Source: Mucor racemosus (lineage: Eukaryota; Mucoromycota; Mucoromycetes; Mucorales; Mucoraceae). Taken from it: a DNA stretch of 64,000 nt. Shown here in pieces: positions 47,542-58,455 of the stretch; position 1 is the stretch's first letter, and each line of letters begins with the position of its first letter. The stretch is from assembly GCA_027405735.1 (NCBI GenBank), contig JAPEHQ010000016.1, positions 186,001 through 250,000 on the forward strand, given 5' to 3'. Position numbers and translations under genes: made by a program. Below the pieces are notes generated by a model. It was not told the origin of the DNA. It did not search any database and saw only the letters and a program-made list of their open reading frames with translations.

Positions 47542-49349
47542 ATGAAAAAGGTGGATTTATTGTTGGATGAACCATGTCCTGAATTGTTGTGTGGTATATG
47601 CTCAGGTATGTAGATGGAACTATGAAACAATAATGCACATTTGATTATTCAACATCCCATTTTTTAGATATACTAGAAGATCCTATGCAAGTACACTGTC
47701 CAGAAGGTGAATGACGATATTCAACCAAATAACTATTATTAAAGCTAATTCCTTTATTCAGATCACATGTTTTGTAGCAAATGTATAACATGCCATGTTG
47801 AACAGCAATCCAATTGTCCAATTTGCACAACTAATTTGGATAAAAATACATTTCAGTTATCAAAATTTGTTCAAAGGCAAGTTGGGCGCTTACGTATCAA
47901 ATGCGCTTTTTTAGAAAACGGATGTTCGTGGCAAGGTTTATTATCAGATCAACACATATCTGAGGTAATTTGATACATCATCAAGGATATCTTTTTGTTG
48001 CCATGATTTACTAAACTCTTTTCTTTTAGTGTGAATTTCAGCCTCGCACATGTCCAAATGCTGACAAGGGATGTAATGTCACCAATTTAAATAGATCAAA
48101 TATGCAACATCACTTGGATACATGTCTCTATCAAACAATTACATGCCCAAATAATATGCCACTATGTCAACCATTTTTGCTGCTAAATATAACAAAGCAT
48201 GAAAATCAATGCCAATCTTATACGTGTCCTTACGCCAATGAAGGTTGTCCATTTATTGGCACTTTAACTCAAGTAAATATTCATTGCGATGGTTATTGCG
48301 GAAGATTACATCAAAAAGTAAACCAACTAGAAGAAGAAGTGAAAAGATTAAATAAATTAATTCAAGATGTTACAATTGGTCTCAATATTAAATTACCATC
48401 TACACCAGAAACAACCTTACAAGAGGATGAAAGCAAGAAGCAACAACTTCAAAAAGCAGATACATCTATGGATGAAATGGCACTATTCCATCAAATGTTT
48501 AATAGTGATCCATTTGGTGCATTAGATCTATCAGCAACTACACCAAATGCAACAGACCAAAATACACCAAATAACAATGACGATGATAATGCATCTATGA
48601 TGGATCTTAGTTCAGTATTACCAGATATCAACTTTTTAGATTTAAATCAGCCCAATCCAAACGCTACTGCCAGCTCTCCTCCTTCTACATCTACAATTAA
48701 TAACAACAACAACCTCAACAACCTCAATACTCCTAATAATATTCAAGATGATAGCCAACAAGTTGATTTTAATTCAATTTTTGAAACAGCATCGTCACCA
48801 CAACCACTTCAATTTGTTCCTCCCGTAAATGTCCCTAAAAGAACATCAAATGGTAAAAAGATTCGATATAGTAAGAATGTGAGACTAGCTCATAATGCAT
48901 TACGAATTGCACGACAAAGAACAGCAAGTAGCAACCCATCGAATGATGCCATTTTGAACAACCTAGACATTGCTAAACAACAAATGAACAATAACAATCA
49001 AATTACGTTTAAAAATCTTCAAGATGTTACATACTTCTTAAATGCAGATACTACAACAGATGCCTTGACAACCACAACAACATCAAATAAAAAATCGAAT
49101 AAATCATCAACAGCAGCAGCGTCAACATCAACGTCTACAGCAACATCCTCTACAACTACAACAACAGCAAAAACAATAGCCAAGAAAGAAAAGAAAAAGA
49201 ATACTTCTACCACAGTATCTTCACCACAATATATGGATTCAACAGTGTCTTCGCCGCCGTCTACAAATACTCCCAAACGAAGACCGATGTTTATTTTAGC
49301 ATCATCGTATTTATCAAATTATAACAGTAATAATAATGAAAAAGTGTAA
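47542..49349 (+). CDS. RING + TRAF-type zinc-finger protein, no MATH domain visible
   Basis: Probable E3 ubiquitin ligase of the RING/TRAF-zinc-finger class. Exons are 47542-47605, 47668-47706, 47762-47964 and 48030-49349, giving 541 residues. The RING reads CGICSDILEDPMQVHCPE, then GDHMFCSKCITCHV and NCPIC (about residues 18-65). TRAF-type fingers follow: RIKCAFLENGCSWQG, CEFQPRTCPNADKGCN, HHLDTCLYQTITCP and YTCPYANEGCPF. A coiled coil comes next (VNQLEEEVKRLNKLIQDV). Instead of a MATH domain, the last 300 residues are Asn/Thr/Ser-rich low complexity with a basic patch (KRTSNGKKIRYSKNVRLAHN) and TTTTTSNKKSNKSS-type runs. The stop is 16 bp from the stop of the convergent proton-channel gene. 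Confidence 0.85.
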
Positions 49350-49365
49350 ATAATATTATATATAA

Positions 49366-50105
49366 CTATGATTGTTGTTCTAAAAGCTGTTGATTTTTTT
49401 CTTGCTCTTGCTTGTATTTAACCTCCAATTCTGCATAACTAGCTCTTAGTTCTTCCAATTCATCTTCATGAGCATAACTAACGCTCAAAATAGCTGCTTC
49501 TATAATTTTAACAACTCTCCATAAACGAAGAATAATCAAAAGACTACAAATGTTGTTAATACAATGATTTGCGTACAAATATACATTAAGTTTTTACCCC
49601 GCCACTTCTCTTTCTTTTCCTTTCAATCCGACTTCAAGAATCAATGTAGTTGTAACAACTAATATAATACTGGTCAGCACATTTACTACATAATTACTAA
49701 ATGAATCTACAAACCTGCAGCATCAAAAACATGTAATTTCCAGTGTGGCCAACCAGGTAAATAGTACTTTGGCCCAAAAGCAACCAAGGACAATAAACAT
49801 TCAAGCAAAAATAGCAAACAAATAAAAATACTGATAATTTCTGCCATTTCAAAGGCAATAAGCATATAACTGGCTTTATGAGAAGAGCCACTATACAAAA
49901 CTACAGGAACTTGACATTCATGAAAAAATGTGTATACAATCTGAATAATAACACAAGTAGCATCAATCAAAACAAGGCCCAAAACTGCTAAATGAAACTT
50001 TTCATTTTCTAGTTTTTCTCCTAAAATTTCACGCCAGCTTTTTGTAGTTTCGTTGTTTTCATTTTCTATTCCTGTTGTTGTATTCAAACTACCGTAGGAA
50101 GCCAT
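49366..50105 (-). CDS. Voltage-gated proton channel (Hv1 family)
   Basis: Voltage-sensor-only H+ channel, probably in the plasma membrane, extruding protons on depolarisation. Three exons (50105-49715, 49658-49598, 49543-49366) give 209 residues. S1: FHLAVLGLVLIDATCVIIQI, with the selectivity-type Asp in LID. S2: IISIFICLLFLLECLLSLV. S3: LHVFDAAVVTTTLILEVGL. S4: GLLIILRLWRVVKIIEAAIL with gating charges R-x-x-R-x-x-K. A C-terminal coiled coil follows (DELEELRASYAELEVKYKQE), the dimerisation element. Compared with human Hv1 as recalled, the third S4 Arg is Lys and the second S3 Asp (ILDI) is Glu (LILEV). Joining exons 1-2-3 restores continuous S3 and S4. Convergent with the RING/TRAF-type gene. 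Confidence 0.92.
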
Positions 50106-53100
50106 AGTGTATCAATATGAGGAAAGGGAGGGAGGACAGGAAAAATCCTTTTTTTTTTTTTTTTTTTGTACACGAAATTAATTTTAAACTGTAGCTTATC
50201 TGTTGTTACACATTATTCCAGTAAACGATAGTATAGTTTAATTTGATTACATGAGTAAAGAGCGTACCTGGCTTCATTGCTTAGATATGATCTATAACAA
50301 AAGACAAATTTAGCTTATAAGGCAATGGCATTTACTAAAATTTATAAATGAAAGTTACCCTGCTGCAGAATTACGATAATTTATAAGCTTTGTTTACACA
50401 TAATTGGTTATAATTTCCCATAATATTTGGTTATACGTGATTTCGTAATCTAAAAAGGGATAAATTGTAGTTGCTTTTTATTTCTTTATTTCTATATAAA
50501 AAATTGAAAACAAAAAATGCAATATCGTATCTGAGACACTATAGATAGATTCAGTTTTTGTTGATTTGATTTGCCATCCTTCATAATTTTAAGAAAAACT
50601 CTATAAAGTTCTAAGCTCACTTTGTCACTGCTTGAAATCAAAACTTTGTAGCAGTATATCTCAGCGAAAAATTAAGGGACCCAATTAATTTTTCTTGTGC
50701 AAAGATGTTTTTTATCGTGTTTGAGTATTAGAAAATTTTCCAATTTTTATGTTTTGAGTTTTTTTCCACGATTTCAAAATAACAATTATATTAACTGTAG
50801 CGCTTAATATGCTCCATTGATAGGTCTAATTTATACATATCTATACCAATTTAGTTTTCTGATATATCTCAATTTTTGAGGGAGAAATGGAAAAAAAAAG
50901 TGCTAAAAATTTGGTGATCGATTTATCCTGACATTTTTCATGAGCATTCACAGATCCTTTTTTTCCAATCTCCAAAAAAAAATCACACAAAATCTTTGAT
51001 TTCTCCATGAATAATGGAGCTACAGCTACAAGCAATAGCTTGGCCCGTACATAATTATTTGCTTTATTTTATGGTAAAGTAAATTCTTAAAAGTTTTACC
51101 AAAATTATAGAGAAAATGCTGAAAAACCTTCAAAAGTTTACATCAATTTTACTATAAATTTTATTATAAAAAATTATTGGAAACTTATATCATTCGACGA
51201 GAAATTTAAACCTGTACATAAAGTAAATAATAAGCTATTTATGTTTTTTATTCATTTTGTTGCGTATTTAAGGATTGAAATTTTTTGATCTATTTCGATC
51301 AGTTTTGTCATCACTTGAAATTTCAAACTCAGCTACTTGCATATTTACCATAGATTTGGAGTAGGAATCCCATTTTCTCAATGAAAAATCAACATTTCTT
51401 CGCAAAACAAAAAGTCATCAACATATTTTACAACTATCTATTGTATGCGCACTCAAAAAGTAGTTTTATTTTAGAAGAATGCTGACAAAATTCTTAGATT
51501 CTTTGACTATATATTCACCCAGTTTATGGACAATTAATAAGATGAGTTTGTAATAAATTTTATTTATTATTTATCTATAAAAATCACGATCAGATATATT
51601 TTTAAAATTTGCTTTTGTCTTATTATTTTTACTACTTCTCCATAGATACGTATTTATAAGAAAGCTTGAGCTAATAATGCATTGCAAAATAAACAAGAAG
51701 GGTTAAGACTATCTAAAAGAAAATAAAATACTTGATTATATCAGATACAAAAGTACGTAAAAATATGATTGCCTTGTAGTTAATCATGATATCATTATGT
51801 CGAAGTAAATATTGAATATATGGTATATATGTTCGTACTAAAATTATATCGATTCTTCAATGGATTGTGGTTGCTTGCCATAAAACAACAGAATCATCCT
51901 CCTCCAAATGCGACACTTCAAAAGTTTAAGCAGTAAAGTTAAAAAAAAACCCAGAAATAAAAATGGTAATTTCAAATCTACGCAACAGATAGCATAATAA
52001 TCAATTATAGGCGATGACAAGGTATTCGTAACCCTTAAAATTCTGCAGCAGTAGATATTATTTGCAAAAAAAGTTTCCTGCAGAATAATTCCATAAATTC
52101 TCCAAAACTAGCATTTCATGACGGACAAGGAGGTCAAAAATAGAGCTTCATCTTATAATCTACATTACCCCATTAAAAAATATTACTTTTTAAATTTCAA
52201 AAGCCAAAAAGTAGCTTATATTGCTTTATTAGTTTGGTTGGAGACCTATTAATGATTATAGCGTTTTTTCGTTGTTTTATTGATTGAAATCTTTAAAAAT
52301 TCACTTGAGTTTTATGCATTATTCGTAAATAATGTATAGAAATGTTCAATAAACAGCTTTGGTTAAACCCACAGCTTAAGTTTGTGTGCAAAACCTGTAG
52401 TTATTCTTGGTTTTCTGAAATTTTTGAAATTTTTTGAGGGATCATATCTTTGCATTTAAAATAGCATTAAATGTAAGAATAACATCATCGTAATTGCAGC
52501 AACAAGTTCTATCAGAATACGTGGATATGTTAGTATCGGTAGTGAAATTTTGAAAAAAGTTGAAGATTCGATTTTTCTGAAAAAAAGATACAATTAGAAA
52601 TAAGAGTGTAACTTTGTTCGGAACGCGAATTATTTTTTTGGGTTTTTTGTTTGGATCAGTAGTATCGGTTATGACACTAATCAATATGGATTGCCTAGAA
52701 TTGTTGGAAATAGTTATTTAATAGAAAGGCTAACTAATAAAAAAAAGTGTTGCCTAAGACTAATAAAAGGCATTAATAGAACTGCTTTTCTTATAGAAAA
52801 ATAATCTGCGAACATTTCACAATGCTCTATTCTCTACTTTTGATATTTAAGTTTTCCGAAAACCTTGAAATGTCTCATTGTCATTGCTTTTGCCTGTGAT
52901 TATGAAGCTACGAACAACTTTAATTTGCATGCCCAAGCATTGGTATTAATTTTCCTGAATTAGAGAATGGAATGCAAGTATTCTAGTCAAAAAGATGATG
53001 CTTTTTTGGTAAATGAAAACCTAATGGTAGATGTTCCAATTCAGCACACCAACCTGCCAATAAAGCAAATCTTGATATTTATATAATAGTTTTCTCGTCA

Positions 53101-53886
53101 ATCAACTTTAATACAATATATTCACAGAAAATTATATTAACGTAGCAATTTCATTAGATGTTGTTTTAACACAAATATGAATTCAATCCAAAGAACTCTA
53201 TTTGTTGGTTCTGACACAGTTTTGATATCGCAGCCCCGTGTTCATTGGATCGATGATATATGGCAGCATGATTTTATGCTATTTATATTACTATTTATTG
53301 ATGCAAAATGTGCAAAATTTTGAAGGGAGATGCTTCAACTCGCTGGCTGATTCTTGCATCTCGAATGGATACATTTTGAATTCATGTTATAGTGTGCGTT
53401 CAAGCAGTATCTGCTAGCTTTTATCTAGTATTTATATGTTTATATTTACCTGTATATATCATAATTTTTCGATAAAAGAATCTCATTGGAGTAATTCAAC
53501 AATGTATATACCCCTTTAAATTGAGAAAAAATGTAGTTTTAGACTAGATTGCAAAGATTGAGGTCCATTTTACAAACCCAAATAATAGAATATATAAACA
53601 ATGTGATCATACCAACATCTGTATATAGAGCGCAACTACATATGAGCAATACATGACTACAATATTTGTCGAAACGTAATTGTTACATTAGCTATCATTT
53701 ATAAACAATGATCTTCAATTATTGAAATAACCAATCATGATTTTTAGCATTTATCATGAATACTTTGAAAATTTTAGATTCATTGTTCTTCTTTTACAAC
53801 AATTATCTAATATAAAAAGCATATACTGCTTGGTTAATATATGTATTTTGAGCCTTTTTAATTATAAATCCAAATAAAATAAAAGC
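50106..53886. other. Gene-free gap with a diverged repeat relative
   Basis: No gene supported over 3.8 kb. A T-run of about 20 at 50147-50167 lies just upstream of the proton-channel gene. The stretch at about 50520-51475 is a strongly diverged inverted relative of the dispersed repeat (listed separately). The remainder (51480-53886) is AT-rich, with no recognisable coding pieces, TIRs or LTRs. Confidence 0.5.
50520..51475 (-). repeat. Diverged relative of the dispersed repeat family, copy F
   Basis: In inverted orientation it follows copy D in order: CTCAGCGAAAAATTAAG near 50665, a 64-codon minus-strand frame at 50841-51035 with SPSKIEIYQKTKL (compare SPRKINILKKTKL in copy E), and CTCAATGAAAAATCAACATT near 51377 (compare CTCGACGAAAAATTCATATT in copy D). 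Identity is low, so this is an old copy or a sister subfamily. Confidence 0.5.
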
Positions 53887-54621
53887 ATGGTATTATTAAA
53901 ATGGGGTTGGGTGCAACAACGTATCACTTTCAAATTTAGACCTGCTGTTTGGAAGAGACGATATCTTGTACTCACAACAATGTCAATACATGTACATGAA
54001 TCAGAAGTAAGCATTGAACAGATTTTATACGCAAAATAGGCCAAATTATTAACGCAATGTTCATAGAAAGGCGTAATATCTTCTTTATTTCATGATAATA
54101 TGCCTAAAATTCATGTTTGGTCAAACTTCCTAGCTGTAAATAATTACCAAAAAAGCAAAAGATCTTCAAAATACGCATTCATGGTTGAGACTCGAGACCC
54201 TCAAATTCATGCTTCACTACAGTTTAAATGTGTAACAACGGAGGAAAAGGATAAATGGGTTACTGCCATTGATGAACAACTCAAACTCACTCGTAAAATG
54301 TGGTCTTCTCAACCAGCAATTAAAATCACCAGTGAAAATACCCTTTGTAAATTACCAAAAACGAAGCAAAGTAAATGTAGCATAGAAAAACCAATTGTTC
54401 CTGTATCTGTTCTGGATAAATGGCTTGGACAATTAGACTTTTTGGATACTCCTGAACAGCCAACAATACGAAATTATAGACGAGGCTCAAACTGTTCAGA
54501 CACATCCATTTCTCGAAGAAATTGTAGACGAGGCTCTTTTCAAGCAGGTTCTAATGAAAACATTGAGCGTCGAAATAGTTTTAAAAAGAAACGAATGCAA
54601 AAGATTGTTGCACATTATTAA
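53887..54621 (+). CDS. PH-domain protein of unknown role
   Basis: Two exons (53887-54006 and 54067-54621; 60-bp intron) give 224 residues. A pleckstrin-homology domain fills roughly residues 1-115: LLKWGWVQQR at the first strand, VWKRRYLVLTTMSIHVHE, SSKYAFMVETRDPQIHASLQ, and the C-terminal helix with the diagnostic Trp in TTEEKDKWVTAIDEQLK. Such domains bind phosphoinositides or proteins at membranes. The tail is basic and Arg/Ser-rich with a repeated RRGS element (NYRRGSNCSD, NCRRGSFQAG), a PKA-type RRxS pattern. No second domain is visible. It is convergent with the FAS1-domain gene (58-bp gap). Confidence 0.85.
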
Positions 54622-54679
54622 ATGTAATTTTATAATACATATCGCATAGTTTGTTTAGTTTAATAAACATATAATAAAA

Positions 54680-57425
54680 TTATTGTTGGTATCCTGCTGA
54701 GCCATTTTGATCTCTATTTGTACTAATTCCTTGCTCTTCTTCTTGCTCTTCATTGGCAATATCATCTGCTTCTGCTTCCAAAATAGTTTCATAGCCGTTT
54801 CTTCTACGTTTCCATTTTTTAACTGCAAGGAAACCTCCTAATAGCAACAATGAAATTGATGCAATCCATATCAAGCCAATAATAACTATTGACCATATCC
54901 ATGGTAATCCAAATGCCCCTCTTTCAATAGGGAAAAGAACGGCGTCAATTTCCATTATGCCACCACTACGTTCTCCTGTACTAACTCGACCCATATCCAG
55001 GACCCGTGCATGAGTGCCATATGGTTGTCCCTTAACTCTAATTATAGTGCTTCCATATCCCAATTCACGTATAACAACTTTGTCTCGGTTTGATAACAAT
55101 GTGTCATAAACTTGATCTCCTAACAATGGATACAGGAACCAACGTTTACGACCCTCGGACTTAGGTACAATATGCAATTTGGCAAGACGAACAAGTTTTT
55201 CGGTATCGTTCCAGAGAGATTCCATATCCTCGTGCTCGAAAGCTTTATCAGTAGGCGACATTATAATGCAATCAGTCATATCAATTTCGTTTAAAAGGTT
55301 TGTTTTCTTCAAGATGTTCAACATGGTGTTGGCATTGATGCCTTTCAATAAGTTGTGATGTGTAATGCTGACCTGTTCAGGGATTTGTAAATGATCGACC
55401 TTGTGCACAACACCATTAGAAACCAAAATATCAGATTTTTCAATTATGCCATGCTCATCCAATTTATCATCTTCATCGTTATTCTCTTTGGTACCAATCC
55501 AAACATTATTGTCTTCGTTATTACCATTGATGATAAGAGATTCGTTGGAAAGAGTAGTAACCTCGAGAATATCTCCCAATAAATCTTGATAGTAAAGAGA
55601 ACTTGTAGCAACATGATAACGTAAAACAGTCTGAAGATCAGCTCTTCCAGAAGGATGAACGAGATATCTAGATACTAACCCTAGGTTCTTAAATGCTGTG
55701 TTGGTTGGTACGAAAAGTGTAACAGCTTTTGCCTTTTTGAGTTCATCTACTACACCAGAAACGTACAATGTAGCAATATAAGTAGATACTTCCAAATCAA
55801 TTACAAGGCTGCTAAATATGTCCATTGGAAGTGTTAATGGATCTGATATGCGATATATAGCATTTCCACCAATAGACACTAAATGTAACTCGGTTACTAT
55901 ATAATAATGTTGCAATAAATCTATTTTGATCCAACTTACTGTCATCTCCAACAACTCTGGAATGATCACCAAATCGAATTGATTTCAATATAGCATTTCT
56001 ATCAGTTTCTTTGACATTGTTTCTATTATTTCCAACCGTTACTAATAAACGTTGGGATTCATTACGAAGCTGAGTCGAGTTGTATTCAGTTTTCAGTAAC
56101 ATATGGTCATTCAAATCATGTGGTCCCCAAGCGCCTTGTGCAATATGATAGCTTAACCATTGAACTTTTTGATTGTTTGGGATATCATCTTCATCCAAAA
56201 CTTCATTTGTTGGTGCTAATATAGTGACATTGTTGGTTCCTTCATCCAAGAATCTACCTAATCCATATTCATCAACCAATGATACAAATGTTGTGGCATT
56301 TAATCCAAAAAGATACTTTCTGGTATCAAATACAAGAGAATCTGCATAGGGTAAATCATCTACAATATGTAATGCACCTGAATAAAAAGGTTTAATGTTA
56401 GTGTTCAAGCACAATATTGTTATATATATATAAATACCATTTGCGGCTAAAATATCTTTCTCGACAACCTGGTGTCCATTGACAAGAATTTTTCCATTTT
56501 TTTGAACATTTACTGTGATATCTTCACCTGATTCAGAGGTATCTATTACAAGAAAAGGTTATAATAACTTATAAATTGGTAAAATCAACTCCACATACAT
56601 GATGTTTCGCCCTCAGGATAATTATCAAAGTAAATTGGTTTGGAAATTACAAGATATTTGATTAATCGCTCTAAATCAGATTGACCATATTCTGAAACCA
56701 AATAATTCTTTTCCACATGATTGAATCTGTCTAGTAGGTATTTTGCTGAAACAAAGGTTGTAAAAGGTCTTTCTGCCTCAATCAATTTGTCGACACCTGT
56801 CTTTTCCATCAAATCATATAATTTACCATCTTGATACTGTACAACTTTGGCTGTTAAAAATACAGGGAGATTAATTAATATCCACTCATTTTCAATTCCT
56901 ATTTGAAAAAAACCAAGACTTACATAGAATTTTAGGAGGTTTCAATACCTGATCAATTACGTTTAATGTAGTATTTCTGTTTACAAAGATATCCTTATCT
57001 TTAATCCTTGCATCGTTGACATGAAAGAATGTATCAAATTTTTCGGTAATTTTCAACATTTGACCTGTTTCCTCTGTTCCTAAAAACCCAGGTCGAATAT
57101 AGCTAGATTCTAAGACTTGACCATTTTCAAAATCCTTGGTAGAGTATTGTTGAGGCAATAAATGATATAGCATGACCTCTCTGGTAATCTGTTGGCCATC
57201 ATATTTTTTGAATGCAGCATTATCTGGAGCAAAAAAAGTACCTGCTTCCAAATTGTTTATCATGGGGATTAACCGAGTGTGTTGAAGATGTTGGATAAGT
57301 GTCGAGAAACGTGCGTCTTCTGATAACACATCAATAATTGTTTTGTATGCTTCTACCATGCTTATACTGCATTGCAGCATCAACATGAATAGTAATAATG
57401 ATAGTAGTTTTAGATTATTGATCAT
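54680..57425 (-). CDS. Multi-FAS1 (fasciclin) type I membrane glycoprotein
   Basis: Secretory or vacuolar/plasma-membrane protein with fasciclin adhesion domains, comparable to yeast YLR001C. Exons are 57425-56924, 56850-56599, 56542-56438, 56377-55940 and 55878-54680, giving 831 residues. The N-terminus MINNLKLLSLLLFMLMLQCS is a signal peptide, which is why this ATG is preferred over the in-frame extension upstream. Repeated FAS1 motifs are visible: TFFAPDNAAFKKYDG, TFVSAKYLLDRF, TILAPTNEVLDED, TLFVPTNTAFKNLG and a degenerate CIIMSPTDKAFEHED. Each is followed by a YH-type H2 box (LYHLLPQ, LSYHIAQG, LRYHVATS). N-glycosylation sequons occur (NATTF, NESQR). A single TM helix near the C-terminus (WSIVIIGLIWIASISLLLL) precedes a basic then acidic cytosolic tail. 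Confidence 0.88.
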
Positions 57426-58455
57426 TTCATATAGTAATTTGACGATATTTTCAAGATAAAAGGTTGAATAAGAAAAACGCATGAACTCGTCATGCTGAAT
57501 CGACCCCCAAATACCATCATGTTTCTTTTTTTTTTTTTTTTTCTGGGAGTTTTTGCCGAGTTTACAACCCGGGGTCGAGATGGGCCACATCGGCCGGGTC
57601 CTCGTTTCGGGCTTGCCGATCATAGTGGAATGTAATATATTTGCATTGATCAAATATTTTCTAGAGGCATATTAATAGCCATTGATGCACTTTGCTCTTT
57701 GAAAAGAACAATAGTAATTGATTCTCCAACTATTAATATTATATATACTAGATAAAAGTGAATGCTATTCAAGAATAAAATAAATTTGAATGCATGTCAT
57801 GTTACACAGTTCCGAACTTTTTTTTTTAAAACGTAAAGGATTGTTTTACAAGAGATATAGCACCAAAATAAAATTAAACATATGCCATGCACTTTCGCGC
57901 ATGTTGATTACATTTTCGCATTTTTTTTCTGGTAGTATGGTGTCAAAAATGATACACTTTGCTCGTTTAAATATTACTGATAGTTACCATCATCGGGCGT
58001 GATTGAAACTCAAGTAGTAACATCGATGGTTGATTCATGCCCTAAAATCATTCAAAATTGAATTTCAGAAAACAAAAGATACCGATAAATACTTTGCATG
58101 TCATTAATCATTATATCAAATTTCATTGCTCACATACTCTTGTTTAGTTGACTAAAAACATCCTTTAAATATCAATCTTGATATTTTGATCTGCAAGTGT
58201 TCATAAATGCCATCATATCAATGCCACATCGTATCAAGATATTTTCAAATTATCGTGATTTCCATTTGATTTACTCATAACATACTTTCGACACTAACAC
58301 AACCAGCAGTATTTCCACAAATCACTGCATCTCTAATACACAATATCAAAGTTATTCAAAACCCATATTCTATTAAATTATTAATTATACAAACAAAATG
58401 CATGTTTAATTCTGCTTTATTCAAGTTTATTTTGTAATGATTTATATCAATTAAT
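57426..58455. other. Intergenic with a GC-rich, A-tailed insertion
   Basis: About 1 kb between the FAS1 gene start and the EF2 stop. It holds an unusual GC-rich segment at 57540-57622 attached to a 19-T run (57524-57542), listed separately. The remainder, including the EF2 3' flank (58010-58455), is AT-rich with no gene. Confidence 0.5.
57524..57622 (-). repeat. Short GC-rich segment with 3' A-tail (SINE-like)
   Basis: On the minus strand the segment reads from CGGCAAGCCCGAAACGAGG through GACCCGGCCGATGTGGCCC and CCGGGTTGTAAACTCGGC to CTCCCAG and then a run of about 19 A. Its base composition is far from the surrounding AT-rich DNA and it ends in a poly-A, as retroposed short elements do. No clean target duplication or convincing Pol III A/B boxes were found, and no second copy is in the window. 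Confidence 0.4.

Noticed and set aside
57426..57653. N-terminal extension of the FAS1 protein upstream of 57425
   Set aside because: It would place the poly-A/GC-rich segment (a Lys run) before the signal peptide; the ATG at 57425 directly precedes a good signal peptide.
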